A stretch of 64,000 nt of DNA from Mycolicibacterium anyangense (GCF_010731855.1 NZ_AP022620.1:3410001-3474000); one strand, 5' to 3'; positions 27,934 through 36,904 are shown, counted from the stretch's first letter. A program made the numbers and translations. The notes: generated from the sequence alone by a model not told the origin.

Positions 27934-28698
27934 ATGACCATCACGTCTCGCACCGTCGAACCCGGCATCGTCGCGGTCACGGTCGACCATCCACCCGTCA
28001 ATGCCCTCCCGTCACGCGGCTGGTTCGAGCTTGCCGACACCATCACCGCCGCAGGTCGTGACATGTCCACCCACGTGGTGATCCTGCGAGCCGAGGGCCG
28101 CGGGTTCAACGCCGGTGTGGACATCAAGGAGATGCAGAACACCGAGGGCTTCACCGCACTGATCGACGCCAACCGCGGTTGCTTCGCGGCCTTCAAGGCC
28201 GTCTACGAGTGCGAGGTGCCCGTGGTCGCGGCGGTCAACGGGTTCTGCGTCGGCGGCGGTATCGGCCTGGTCGGCAACGCCGACGTGATCGTGGCTTCCG
28301 ATGACGCGAAGTTCGGTCTGCCCGAGGTGGAGCGCGGCGCCCTGGGCGCGGCGACCCATCTGTCCCGACTGGTGCCCCAGCACATGATGCGCCGGCTGTT
28401 CTACACGGCGGCGACCGTCGACGCACAGACCCTGCACCAGTTCGGTTCCGTGCACGAGGTGGTGCCGCGCGCCGACCTCGACGAGGCCGCATTGCGGGTG
28501 GCCCGCGACATCGCCAGCAAGGACACCCGGGTGATCCGGGCGGCCAAGGAGGCGCTGAACTTCATCGACGTCCAGCGGGTCAACTCCAGCTACCGCATGG
28601 AGCAGGGCTTCACCTTCGAACTCAACCTGTCCGGCGTCGCCGACGAGCACCGCGACGCGTTCGCCGGGACCGCCAAGGGAGGCAAGGCCACGTCATGA
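27934..28698 (+). CDS. echA20: Crotonase-fold ring hydrolase of HIP catabolism
   Basis: EchA20 opens the D ring remnant of the bicyclic CoA intermediate during degradation of cholesterol rings C and D. The 254-residue crotonase-fold protein has the oxyanion-hole segments GRGFNAGVDIKEM (about residues 54-66) and NGFCVGGGIGLVGNADV (about 101-117). The two Glu residues of classical hydratases are not both present, in line with a hydrolase function. Good ribosome site (CAGGAG), KstR2 operator 27 bp upstream, and a 4-bp overlap with ipdA. Confidence 0.93.
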   Translation: MTITSRTVEPGIVAVTVDHPPVNALPSRGWFELADTITAAGRDMSTHVVILRAEGRGFNAGVDIKEMQNTEGFTALIDANRGCFAAFKAVYECEVPVVAAVNGFCVGGGIGLVGNADVIVASDDAKFGLPEVERGALGAATHLSRLVPQHMMRRLFYTAATVDAQTLHQFGSVHEVVPRADLDEAALRVARDIASKDTRVIRAAKEALNFIDVQRVNSSYRMEQGFTFELNLSGVADEHRDAFAGTAKGGKATS

Positions 28699-29576
28699 GA
28701 GACAAACGGACCACCCTTGACGAGGCCGTCGCCGGCATCGAGAGCGGTATGACGATCGGTATCGCCGGCTGGGGATCACGCCGCAAGCCAATGGCTTTCG
28801 TACGCGCCCTGCTGCGCACCGATGTCACCGACCTGACCGTCGTCACCTACGGCGGACCCGATCTCGGACTCCTGTGCTCGGCAGGCAAGGTCAGCAAGGT
28901 CTACTACGGATTCGTCTCACTGGATTCGCCACCGTTCTACGACCCCTGGTTCTCCAAGGCCCGCACTTCCGGTGCGATCGTCGCCCGCGAGATGGACGAG
29001 GGCATGCTGCGGTGCGGCCTTCAGGCGGCCGCCCAGCGACTGCCGTTCCTGCCGATCCGGGCCGGGCTGGGCAGTTCAGTCATCGACTTCTGGGACGGCG
29101 AGCTCCACACTGTCCGCTCCCCCTACCAGACCGACGGATCGCATGAAGAGCTCGTCGCCATGCCCGCCCTGCGGCTGGACGCCGCGTTCGCCCACCTCAA
29201 CATCGGCGACAAACACGGCAACGCCGCCTACACCGGTATCGACCCGTACTTCGACGACCTCTTCCTGATGGCCGCCGACCGCCGCTACCTATCCGTCGAA
29301 AAAGTGGTGTCCACCGAGGAACTGGTGAAATCCGTTCCGCCACAGGCACTGCTGGTGAACCGGATGATGGTCGACCAGGTGGTCGAAGCCCCCAACGGGG
29401 CGCACTTCACCACCGCGGAGCCCGACTACAAGCGCGACGAGAAGTTCCAGCGGCACTATGCCTCGGCCGCTGCCGAGGACGCGACGTGGCAGGAATTCGT
29501 CGCCACCTACCTGTCCGGCAGTGAAGCCGACTACCAGGCCGCGGTGCGCCGCTTCGCAGAACAGGAGGCCAAATGA
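28695..29576 (+). CDS. ipdA: Steroid ring-cleaving hydrolase, alpha subunit
   Basis: IpdAB, a class I CoA-transferase-like heteromer, hydrolyses the last remaining ring of the CoA thioester derived from rings C/D. The 293-residue alpha subunit has the family start TIGIAGWGSRRKPMAFVRAL and GGPDLGLLCSAGKV, and DEGML near residue 101. It closely follows the M. tuberculosis IpdA pattern. It is translationally coupled to echA20 and ipdB (4-bp ATGA overlaps). Confidence 0.94.
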   Translation: MRDKRTTLDEAVAGIESGMTIGIAGWGSRRKPMAFVRALLRTDVTDLTVVTYGGPDLGLLCSAGKVSKVYYGFVSLDSPPFYDPWFSKARTSGAIVAREMDEGMLRCGLQAAAQRLPFLPIRAGLGSSVIDFWDGELHTVRSPYQTDGSHEELVAMPALRLDAAFAHLNIGDKHGNAAYTGIDPYFDDLFLMAADRRYLSVEKVVSTEELVKSVPPQALLVNRMMVDQVVEAPNGAHFTTAEPDYKRDEKFQRHYASAAAEDATWQEFVATYLSGSEADYQAAVRRFAEQEAK

Positions 29577-30322
29577 TCCAGGTCAGCCGCGCCGAGGTGT
29601 GCGTCATCGCCTGCGCCGAATTGTTCCGCGACGCCGGCGAGATCATGGTCAGCCCGATGACGACCATCGTCTCGATCGGCGCCCGTCTGGCACGGCTGAC
29701 CTTCGCGCCCGACATCCTGCTCACCGACGGTGAAGCTCGACTGTTGGCCGACACCCCGGCGATCGGCGCGCAGGGGACCATCGAGGGCTGGATGCCGTTC
29801 GGCCGCGTCTTCGAAACCCTGGCCTGGGGACGTCGCCATGTCGTCATGGGCGCCAACCAGATCGACCGATTCGGCAACCAGAACCTGTCGGCCTTCGGTC
29901 CACTGCAACACCCGACCCGGCAGATGTTCGGCGTGCGCGGCGCCCCGGGGAACACGATCAACCACGCCACCAGCTACTGGGTGGGTAGCCACACCAAGCG
30001 GGTGTTCTGCGACTCCGTCGACATCGTGTCCGGAATCGGCTGGGACAAGGTCGATCCGGACAACCCGGCCTACCGCTTCGTCAACGTCTACCGCGTCGTC
30101 ACCAACCTCGGCGTGTTCGACTTCGACGGCCCCGACCGGACCATGCGGGCGTTGTCCCTGCATCCCGGTGTCGAGCCCGACGAAGTCCGGGAGAACACCG
30201 CCTTCGAGGTCCACGGCCTTGCCGACGCCGAACGCACCCGCCTTCCCAGCGGTGAGGAGCAGGCGCTGATCCGGGAGCGGATCGACCCGAAGGGGCTGCG
30301 CGACAAGGAAGTCAAGGTATGA
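29573..30322 (+). CDS. ipdB: Steroid ring-cleaving hydrolase, beta subunit
   Basis: The 249-residue beta subunit of IpdAB. Conserved blocks are GEIMVSPMTTIVSIGARLAR near the N-terminus, EGWMPFGRVFETLAWGRRHV near residue 65-85, and GANQIDRFGNQN. The canonical catalytic glutamate motif of CoA transferases in the beta chain (SENG) is replaced, consistent with hydrolase rather than transferase activity in this pair. It overlaps ipdA and ipdC by 4 bp each. Confidence 0.94.
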   Translation: MIQVSRAEVCVIACAELFRDAGEIMVSPMTTIVSIGARLARLTFAPDILLTDGEARLLADTPAIGAQGTIEGWMPFGRVFETLAWGRRHVVMGANQIDRFGNQNLSAFGPLQHPTRQMFGVRGAPGNTINHATSYWVGSHTKRVFCDSVDIVSGIGWDKVDPDNPAYRFVNVYRVVTNLGVFDFDGPDRTMRALSLHPGVEPDEVRENTAFEVHGLADAERTRLPSGEEQALIRERIDPKGLRDKEVKV

Positions 30323-31377
30323 GTTTGCGGACGCCGCTGACCGAACTGGTCGGTATCGAGCATCCCGTCGTCCAGACCGGGATGGGCTGGGTCGCCGGTG
30401 CCCGACTGGTTTCGGCGACATCGAATGCCGGCGGACTCGGCATCCTGGCATCGGCGACCATGAACATCGACGAACTCGCGACCGCGATCTCGAAGGTGAA
30501 GTCGGCCACCGACAAGCCGTTCGGTGTGAACATTCGGGCCGATGCCGCCGACGCCGGTGACCGCGTGGATCTCATGATCCGCGAGGGTGTGAAGGTGGCC
30601 TCGTTCGCGCTGGCCCCCAAGCAGGAACTGATCGCCCGCCTCAAAGAAGCTGGTTCCCTGGTGGTTCCGTCGGTGGGAGCAGCCAAACACGCCCGCAAGG
30701 TGGCCGGCTGGGGCGCCGATGCGGTGATCGTGCAGGGCGGCGAGGGCGGCGGGCACACCGGCCCGGTGGCCACCACACTGCTGCTGCCCTCGGTGCTCGA
30801 CGCCGTCGACATCCCGGTGGTCGCAGCCGGCGGATTCTTCGACGGCCGCGGCCTGGCCGCGGCGTTGTCCTATGGCGCCGCGGGTGTGGCAATGGGAACG
30901 CGCTTCCTGCTGACGTCGGACTCCACCGTGCCCGACGAGATCAAGCAGCGCTACCTGCAGGCAGCACTCGACGGCACGGTGGTGTCGACCCGCGTGGACG
31001 GGATGCCACACCGGGTGCTGCGAACGGGTCTGGTCGAGAAGCTGGAAAGCGGCTCCCGGATAAGGGGATTCACCGCTGCGGTCGGCAACGCCGCCAAGTT
31101 CAAGAAGATGTCCCAGATGAGCTGGGCGTCGATGATCCGCGACGGCCTGGCCATGCGGCACGGCAAAGACCTCACCTGGTCCCAGGTGCTGATGGCGGCG
31201 AATACCCCGATGCTGCTCAAGGCGGGCCTGGTAGAGGGCAACACCGAAGCCGGTGTGCTGGCCTCCGGGCAGGTGGCCGGCATCATCGAGGACCTGCCGT
31301 CATGTGCGGAGTTGATCCGGACCATCGTCGACGATGCGGTCAAACACCTGCAGGCGGCGGCCGCACTGATCGGATGA
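30319..31377 (+). CDS. ipdC: FMN-dependent oxidoreductase of HIP catabolism (nitronate monooxygenase-like)
   Basis: A 352-residue TIM-barrel flavoprotein of the nitronate monooxygenase/2-nitropropane dioxygenase family. The FMN phosphate and isoalloxazine regions are VQGGEGGGHTGPVA (about residues 138-151) and AAGGFFDGRGLAAALSYGAAGVA. In sterol degraders IpdC acts on the CoA thioester of the C/D-ring intermediate upstream of EchA20. It is the last gene of echA20-ipdABC. The small ferredoxin gene fdxB expected next in M. tuberculosis is absent; inserted genes follow. Confidence 0.9.
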   Translation: MSLRTPLTELVGIEHPVVQTGMGWVAGARLVSATSNAGGLGILASATMNIDELATAISKVKSATDKPFGVNIRADAADAGDRVDLMIREGVKVASFALAPKQELIARLKEAGSLVVPSVGAAKHARKVAGWGADAVIVQGGEGGGHTGPVATTLLLPSVLDAVDIPVVAAGGFFDGRGLAAALSYGAAGVAMGTRFLLTSDSTVPDEIKQRYLQAALDGTVVSTRVDGMPHRVLRTGLVEKLESGSRIRGFTAAVGNAAKFKKMSQMSWASMIRDGLAMRHGKDLTWSQVLMAANTPMLLKAGLVEGNTEAGVLASGQVAGIIEDLPSCAELIRTIVDDAVKHLQAAAALIG

Positions 31378-31418
31378 CGCGTACCGTGGGTTGGTAGGCG
31401 TTGATTCCAGGGGAAGCG

Positions 31419-31841
31419 ATGGCTAGGAAAGTACAGCTAGCACCCGACAGTTGGCCGCGACAGGTGCGCGACCTGATCCGGCTGTCCAACAAATACCTGC
31501 TCAACCCGGTCATGCTCCGGTTGGCGGGAACCAAGTACTGGTACGCCGCGGTGATCCGGCACACCGGCAGGAAGTCCGGGAAGCACTACGCGACACCGGT
31601 GGTAGCCGACCGGGTTGGCGACCGATTCATCGTTCCGCTGCCCTACGGCACGCAGGTGGACTGGCTACGTAATGTCCTGACCGCCGGGCGGGCGCGCATC
31701 TCGAATAGGGGCGAGACCTACGAGGTGGTGGCGCCCGAGATCATCGATGCCACCGAAGCGCTGCCCCTGTTGCGCCGCGACCGGCGCAGGACTTTCGAGC
31801 GGACCGGCATCGAACACTTTCTCCGGGTCCGCATCTCCTAA
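31419..31841 (+). CDS. Deazaflavin-dependent nitroreductase-family protein (second paralogue)
   Basis: A 140-residue protein related to the Ddn family: AAVIRHTGRKSGKHYATPV (about residues 43-61) is the F420-binding segment, and a short barrel follows. It is distant from the ddn-like gene at 25667. The ATG at 31419 is preceded by AGGGGAAG. It lies 41 bp after ipdC on the same strand and may be read through. The electron acceptor or lipid substrate is unknown. Confidence 0.8.
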   Translation: MARKVQLAPDSWPRQVRDLIRLSNKYLLNPVMLRLAGTKYWYAAVIRHTGRKSGKHYATPVVADRVGDRFIVPLPYGTQVDWLRNVLTAGRARISNRGETYEVVAPEIIDATEALPLLRRDRRRTFERTGIEHFLRVRIS

Positions 31842-31853
31842 TAAAGCTGTACG

Positions 31854-31887
31854 CTTCATTGTAGGGAAATGAAGGTATATTCTTCAT
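31854..31887 (+). promoter_or_regulatory. Three alternating CTTCAT half-sites over the SatD-gene promoter
   Basis: CTTCATT (31854-31860), AATGAAG (31868-31874) and CTTCAT (31882-31887) are arranged with 7-bp spacers in alternating orientation. A -10-like TATATT (31876-31881) lies between the last two, placing initiation at about the ATG at 31888, so the transcript is probably leaderless. The AT-rich stretch contrasts with the high-GC surroundings. The binding protein is unknown; the SatD-like product has a C-terminal helix-turn-helix and could be it. Confidence 0.55.
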
Positions 31888-32535
31888 ATGGCACGAATTA
31901 AGGTTATCGCTTCACCACTGGCGACGCTGATCGGTGACATCGTCGGTTCCCGGCAGACCGCCGACCGCGGTGGCCTGCATCAACGGGTGGCGGCCGCACT
32001 CGACGCCGTAGCGCCGGGGGCAACCGAAGGGCCCGGTTTCACAGTGGGCGACGAGTTCCAGGGCAGTTACCCCACCGTCGGCGCGGCGATCGACGCCGCC
32101 CTGTCGGTACGGTTGGACATCGCACCGGAGTTCGACGTGCGCTTCGGTATCGGCTGGGGCGAGGTCACCATCCTGGACCCGGACACCGGCATCCAAGACG
32201 GGCCGGGGTGGTGGTCGGCCCGAGAGGCCATCGAGTGGACGGCCGGCGCCCAGCAGCAACCCGGTCTTGCACACCTGCGCACCGCGTATCGCCGGGCCGG
32301 CGCTGACGGCCCCGATCCCGACGCTGTCAACGCCGCCCTGATGTGTCGGGACCACCTGCTTGGATCGGTGGATGCCCGGTCCCTGCGGCTGTTGCGGGGG
32401 CTTCTCGAGCACAAGACGAAGAAGGAATTGGCGGAGATGGAAGGCATCAGCGCCTCAGCGGTGTCCCAGCGCACGGCGCGCGACGGACTGGACCTGCTCG
32501 TACTGGCTAGCGCCCAGCTGCGGGGCATCCGGTGA
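31888..32535 (+). CDS. SatD-family protein with C-terminal helix-turn-helix
   Basis: A 215-residue protein. The N-terminal region (IGDIVGSRQTADRGGLHQRV, then FTVGDEFQGSYPTVGAAIDA) matches the SatD family, whose core resembles a nucleotidyl-cyclase-like fold. The last 55 residues contain KTKKELAEMEGISASAVSQR, a sigma-region-4-like helix-turn-helix. The function of SatD proteins is poorly defined. It overlaps the following membrane-protein gene by 4 bp, so the pair works together. No link to sterol catabolism is visible. Confidence 0.75.
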   Translation: MARIKVIASPLATLIGDIVGSRQTADRGGLHQRVAAALDAVAPGATEGPGFTVGDEFQGSYPTVGAAIDAALSVRLDIAPEFDVRFGIGWGEVTILDPDTGIQDGPGWWSAREAIEWTAGAQQQPGLAHLRTAYRRAGADGPDPDAVNAALMCRDHLLGSVDARSLRLLRGLLEHKTKKELAEMEGISASAVSQRTARDGLDLLVLASAQLRGIR

Positions 32536-33344
32536 GCGGGGTCGCGGTCTTCCTGATCGCCGTGGGTTGCGCCGACATCCTGCGCCGGCTTGCGCCACGG
32601 CCCCGGCTGGCGGTGTTCGCCGGTCCACTGATCGCGATCGCCACGGCGGCGTTGTGCGGGCTCTGGCATCTCGGTGACCTCGTGCCGGTGGGCATCGGGG
32701 CAGTTGGCGCGGCGCTCTGGGAGCTCGCATGTACCCGAGCTGAGCGCCGGGGCGGTCGCAGCCAGGTCCTGCCGCTGGTTCTGTTCGCCGGCATCCTGGC
32801 GGTACTGATCGTGTTGTCCGGGCTCGGCTCGACGGTCGGCGGTCCGGTCGCCGCCTGGGTCCGGTGGGCGTCACTACCGGGACTCGGGACCGTCGAGCCC
32901 GCTCGCGTCGTCATGGTGATCGCGGTGGTCCTGCTGCAACTGGTCACCGGTAACCAATTGGTGCGCCTGCTACTCGGGTCGGTGGGCTCGGTCAAACCGG
33001 CGGGTCAGCCGCAAGCCTCCGACCGGCTCAAGGGTGGCCGCCTTCTGGGCCCGATGGAACGGCTCCTGATCCTGGGCCTGAGTCTGGCCGGTCAGCTCAC
33101 CGCCGCGACCGCCGTCGTGGCAGCCAAGAGCATCATCCGGTTCCCGGAGATCAACGCACAGAGGGCCCGGGAGAACGGTGCTAGCGGTATCGGCGGGCAG
33201 GAGCGCAGCGACCCGGGAATCACCACCGGCGGACAGGAGCGCAGTGACCCGGGAATAACAATCGACGATGTCACCGAGTACTTCTTGGTCGGCAGTTTCG
33301 CCAGCTGGATAGTGGCGCTCGGCGGGCTGGCCCTGGCGCAGTAG
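32532..33344 (+). CDS. Integral membrane protein paired with the SatD-like gene
   Basis: A 270-residue protein with about six to seven hydrophobic segments (for example residues 1-15, 28-65, 80-105, 120-150, 175-200 and 250-270). Between the last two lies a hydrophilic segment carrying two 12-residue tandem repeats (GGQERSDPGIT plus one residue, residues 221-244). The start is GTG, overlapping the SatD-gene stop by 4 bp. I do not recognise a named family; coupled SatD/membrane-protein pairs occur in actinobacteria. A role in sensing or transport is speculative. Confidence 0.7.
   Translation: MSGVAVFLIAVGCADILRRLAPRPRLAVFAGPLIAIATAALCGLWHLGDLVPVGIGAVGAALWELACTRAERRGGRSQVLPLVLFAGILAVLIVLSGLGSTVGGPVAAWVRWASLPGLGTVEPARVVMVIAVVLLQLVTGNQLVRLLLGSVGSVKPAGQPQASDRLKGGRLLGPMERLLILGLSLAGQLTAATAVVAAKSIIRFPEINAQRARENGASGIGGQERSDPGITTGGQERSDPGITIDDVTEYFLVGSFASWIVALGGLALAQ
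33192..33263 (+). repeat. In-frame 36-bp tandem duplication
   Basis: Two adjacent 36-bp copies (33192-33227 and 33228-33263), in frame, encode GGQERSDPGITT and GGQERSDPGITI. The copies differ at a few bases, mainly in third positions and at the end, so the duplication is not very recent and the reading frame has been kept. Confidence 0.85.
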
Positions 33345-33368
33345 ATCCCTGTCTCAGACAACGGGATC
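33344..33368 (+). terminator. Small hairpin after the membrane-protein gene
   Basis: GATCCC (33344-33349) pairs with GGGATC (33363-33368), and inside the loop TGTCT-C-AGACA forms a second small stem. It begins on the last base of the stop codon and lies before the alcohol dehydrogenase gene, so it probably separates the SatD pair from the diol dehydratase unit. There is no U-tract. Confidence 0.45.
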
Positions 33369-33431
33369 GGCGCGTTCGGCCCGAACCGGCCACCTAGGCT
33401 TGCGGCGACACGTGCCGACTCAGGGAGCTTC

Positions 33432-34544
33432 ATGAAGATGAACGCCGCGGTCTTGTGGGCCGCCAACAGCGACTGGAGCGTCGAGGAAGTCGAGCTCGAT
33501 CCGCCCGGCGACCGCGAGGTACTGGTGTCATTCGAGGCCACCGGCATGTGCCACTCCGACCATCACTTCCGCACCGGTGACACCCCCGTCGCGCTGCCGA
33601 TCATCGGCGGCCACGAAGGTGCCGGCGTGGTGGTCGAAGTCGGCCCCGGCGTGCGGGATCTGAAGGTCGGGGACCACGTCGTCACTTCCTTCCTGCCGGT
33701 GTGCGGACAGTGCCGCTGGTGCTCCACCGGACAGCAGAACCTTTGCGACATGGGCGCTTTGATCATGATGGGCACCCAGGTGGACGGCACCTACCGGCGG
33801 CACGCCCGCGGGCAGGACATCGGCGTCACCTCCCTGCTCGGGTGCTTCGCCCAGTACGGAACGGTGCACGAGACCTCGCTGGTGAAGATCGACGACGACC
33901 TCCCGCTCAACCGAGCCTGCCTGCTGGGCTGCGGGGTGACCACCGGTTGGGGTTCGGCGGTGAACACCGCGAAGGTCGCCCCCGGGGACACCGTCGTCGT
34001 GATCGGGTTCGGCGGTATCGGCAGCGGCGCCGTGCAGGGGGCCCGGTTGGCGGGCGCGGAGAAGATCGTCGTGATCGACATCGCAGAACACAAGCGGGAC
34101 AAGGCCTTCCAGTTCGGCGCCACCCACTTTGCCACCTCGATGGCCGAAGGTCTGGAACTGGTGGGTCAGATCACCCGCGGGGTGATGGCCGACTCCGCGC
34201 TGATCACCGTCGGGCTGGCCGAAGGTCCGATGATCAACGACGCGCTGATGATGGTGCGCAAGGGCGGGGCGGTGGTGCTGACCGCGATCGCCAACGCCTT
34301 CGACATGACCCCGACCCTGCCGATGGCCATCTTCACGTTCTTCCAAAAGCGGTTGCTGGGCAGCCTCTACGGGGAGGCGAACATGCGCGCCGACATTCCG
34401 CGGTTACTGAGCCTCTACCGCGAGGGCAAGCTGCTGCTCGACGAGACGGTGACCTCCGAGTACAAGCTCGCCGATATCAACGTCGGCTACGACGACATGC
34501 TCGCCGGACGCAACATCCGCGGGGTCATCGTCCACGACCACTGA
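33432..34544 (+). CDS. Zinc-dependent alcohol dehydrogenase, NDMA-dependent/mycofactocin-associated type
   Basis: A 370-residue medium-chain dehydrogenase. Catalytic zinc ligands are C40 (GMCHSDHHF) and H61/E62 (GGHEGAG), and structural zinc is C91, C94, C97 and C105. The Rossmann motif is VIGFGGIGSGAVQGA (about residues 193-207). The start and overall pattern (AAVLWAANSDWSVEEVELDPP) resemble actinobacterial NDMA-dependent alcohol dehydrogenases that keep a bound nicotinamide and rely on mycofactocin. It directly precedes the diol dehydratase genes and could interconvert the aldehyde product and its alcohol. Preceded by GGGAG. Confidence 0.85.
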   Translation: MKMNAAVLWAANSDWSVEEVELDPPGDREVLVSFEATGMCHSDHHFRTGDTPVALPIIGGHEGAGVVVEVGPGVRDLKVGDHVVTSFLPVCGQCRWCSTGQQNLCDMGALIMMGTQVDGTYRRHARGQDIGVTSLLGCFAQYGTVHETSLVKIDDDLPLNRACLLGCGVTTGWGSAVNTAKVAPGDTVVVIGFGGIGSGAVQGARLAGAEKIVVIDIAEHKRDKAFQFGATHFATSMAEGLELVGQITRGVMADSALITVGLAEGPMINDALMMVRKGGAVVLTAIANAFDMTPTLPMAIFTFFQKRLLGSLYGEANMRADIPRLLSLYREGKLLLDETVTSEYKLADINVGYDDMLAGRNIRGVIVHDH

Positions 34545-34633
34545 GGCGCCACCGAGCGGCCCCACCGGACACGCTGCTGGAAGTTTTCGTGGTGTCCTTG
34601 CCTGCCGGGCCAGATACCCCAATGCTGTGTGCC

Positions 34634-36904
34634 ATGCACCCGAATAGTGACGCGGCCGGCCAGGACCACCGGCTGGGCCGCATCCGACTGCTGGATCAGC
34701 AGGCAGTCAACCTGGACGGGTTCGCCGAACCCGATCCTGAACTCGGCATGATCTCGCATCTGTCGCCGTATGACCCGGAGCCGTCCTGGCGGGTGGCCGA
34801 CGACGGCACGGTGCTGGAGATGGATTCCAAGCCGGCCGCCGACTTCGACACCATCGACGAGTTCGTCGTCCGGTATGCGATCGACCATTCCCAGGCGAAG
34901 GCCTCGATGGCGATGACCGAGGCCGAGCTGGCTCGGCTGATCGTGGATTTCAACGTGCCGCGCGACGAGGTGCTTCGGGTCTGCTCGGGGCTGACCCCGG
35001 CGAAGATGGCCCGGGTCGTCGCGATGCTGCAGCCGGTGGAGCTCCAGGTGGCGATGATGAAGATGCGCGCCCGCCGCACCCCGGCCAATCAAGCCCACGT
35101 CACCAACCGGCTCGACGACCCGCTGTTGATCGCTGCCGACGCGGCAACCGCGGTGGTGTACGGCTTCCGCGAACTGGAGACCACGGTCCCGGTGCTCGAC
35201 GACGCTCCGGCCGTCGCGATGGCCCTGCTCATCGGCTCGCAGGTGCCGGCGGCCGGCGCACTGACCCAATGCTCGGTGGAGGAGGCCAGGGAACTCGAAC
35301 TCGGAGTCCGCGGGCTGGTGTCCTATGCCGAAACGGTGTCGGTCTACGGAACCGAGCAGGTCTTCACCGACGGTGACGACACCCCGTGGTCCAAGGCATT
35401 TCTGACCTCGGCCTATGCCTCACGCGGGATCAAGATGCGGCTGTCCAGCGGGGCCGGCTCCGAGGTGTTGATGGGCCAGGCCGAACGAAAGTCGATGAAC
35501 TATCTGGAGTCCCGCTGTGTGGCCCTGGCCAAGGGAATCGGGGCACAGGGCGTGCAGAACGGCGGTGTCGACGGGGCGGCGATCACCGCCTCGGTGCCCG
35601 CCGGGGTCAAGGAACTCGCTGCCGAGAACCTGATGGTGATGTTGCGCGGGCTCGAATCATGCAGCGGCAACGACTCGTTGATGAGTGAATCGACCATGCG
35701 TCGCACCGCCCGGACGTTGCCGACGCTGTTGTCGGGGTCGGACTTCATCTTCTCCGGATTCGGCTCGATCGTGTCCTACGACAACATGTTCGGACCGTCC
35801 AACTTCAATGCCGCCGACCTCGATGACTACCTGGTGTTGCAGCGCGACTGGGGTGTCGACGGTGGCCTGCGGTCGGTTGATCCGACCACGTTGGAGGCGA
35901 TGCGCCGGCAGGCCGCCGAAGCCACCAGGGCGGTGTTCGAATACCTCGGCCTGGCGGACTTCGACGACGAGCACGTCGAGACCGTCGTACAGGCCGAAGG
36001 TTCCAAGGAGCTCCCCGACTCCGACGGCGTGGCCGTCCTGAACGCCGCCCGGATGATCGAACAGTCCGGACTGACCGTCCTCGACATTGTCGCCGCGCTC
36101 GCCGAGACGGGGTTCACCGATGTCGCCGACCGCGTGCTGGGCATGGCCAAGGCCCGCGTCACCGGTGACTATCTGCAGACCGCGGCGATCTTCGACGAGC
36201 AGATGAATGTGCTCTCGGCACTGCAGGATCCCAACGACTATCGCGGACCGGGCACCGGATACCGACCCTCGCCGGAGCGGCAGGCTCAGATCGACACCGT
36301 CCGACAGGCACGGTCGGTGACCGATCTGGTCAAGGAGCAGGCCAACTTCTGCCAGCCCGGCCGGGTGACGGAACGGGGCCCGGCTTTGCCCGGGACCGAC
36401 CCGCGAGAGGTCGTGGTCGGCGTCTCCCCCGCGTTCGCCACCAAGCTGTTCCGCACGCTGTCGGGCATGACGATCTACGACGTGCTCGAGCAGATCCTCG
36501 CCGGGCTGGAAGAAGAGCAGTGTGTGCCGCGGCTGGTCCGCGTCACCAACACCGTGGATCTGGGTTCGATCGGGAAGACCGCGGCCGGACTGTCCGGGTC
36601 GGGAGTCAGTGTCGGCCTCCAGGCCAAGGGCACCACACTGATCCACCGCCGTGATCTTCCACCGTTGGCGAACCTCGAATTGCTCAGCGTCGCCCCGCTC
36701 ATCGCCCCCGACATGTACCGGCTCATCGGCATCAACGCCGGCAGACACGCCAAAGGCGCCACTCCGGCCCCGATGCGCAATGCCTACACCGATGAGGCCA
36801 TCACCGCCCGCTACCACACGAAGGTGGTGTCGATGGTCGCGATCGAGCGAGCCGAGATCGCCGCGCACAGCGGAACCAACGTGGAATTGGAGTTCGTTCG
36901 ATGA
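34634..36904 (+). CDS. Adenosylcobalamin-dependent diol/glycerol dehydratase, fused large-medium subunit
   Basis: A 756-residue protein in which the large catalytic subunit (residues about 1-560, PduC-like; GFGSIVSYDNMFGPSNF and SCSGNDSLM are conserved) is joined to the medium subunit (about 575-756, PduD-like, with VVVGVSPAFATKLFRTLSG and MYRLIGINAGRHAKGATPAP). It converts 1,2-propanediol to propanal or glycerol to 3-hydroxypropanal by a radical mechanism. The ATG at 34634 has no clear ribosome site; 34622 (ATG) or 34591 (GTG) are alternatives. It overlaps the small-subunit gene by 4 bp. Confidence 0.9.
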   Translation: MHPNSDAAGQDHRLGRIRLLDQQAVNLDGFAEPDPELGMISHLSPYDPEPSWRVADDGTVLEMDSKPAADFDTIDEFVVRYAIDHSQAKASMAMTEAELARLIVDFNVPRDEVLRVCSGLTPAKMARVVAMLQPVELQVAMMKMRARRTPANQAHVTNRLDDPLLIAADAATAVVYGFRELETTVPVLDDAPAVAMALLIGSQVPAAGALTQCSVEEARELELGVRGLVSYAETVSVYGTEQVFTDGDDTPWSKAFLTSAYASRGIKMRLSSGAGSEVLMGQAERKSMNYLESRCVALAKGIGAQGVQNGGVDGAAITASVPAGVKELAAENLMVMLRGLESCSGNDSLMSESTMRRTARTLPTLLSGSDFIFSGFGSIVSYDNMFGPSNFNAADLDDYLVLQRDWGVDGGLRSVDPTTLEAMRRQAAEATRAVFEYLGLADFDDEHVETVVQAEGSKELPDSDGVAVLNAARMIEQSGLTVLDIVAALAETGFTDVADRVLGMAKARVTGDYLQTAAIFDEQMNVLSALQDPNDYRGPGTGYRPSPERQAQIDTVRQARSVTDLVKEQANFCQPGRVTERGPALPGTDPREVVVGVSPAFATKLFRTLSGMTIYDVLEQILAGLEEEQCVPRLVRVTNTVDLGSIGKTAAGLSGSGVSVGLQAKGTTLIHRRDLPPLANLELLSVAPLIAPDMYRLIGINAGRHAKGATPAPMRNAYTDEAITARYHTKVVSMVAIERAEIAAHSGTNVELEFVR

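Noticed and set aside
33192..33263. Repeat pair as a small CRISPR or VNTR outside genes
   Set aside because: The copies are directly adjacent with no spacers, in frame inside a membrane-protein gene; a coding tandem duplication explains them.
33701..34633. Long open frame continuing upstream of the diol dehydratase large subunit
   Set aside because: It runs through the alcohol dehydrogenase gene in another frame and is Arg/Gly/Pro-rich; it is a high-GC shadow, and the real start is near 34634.
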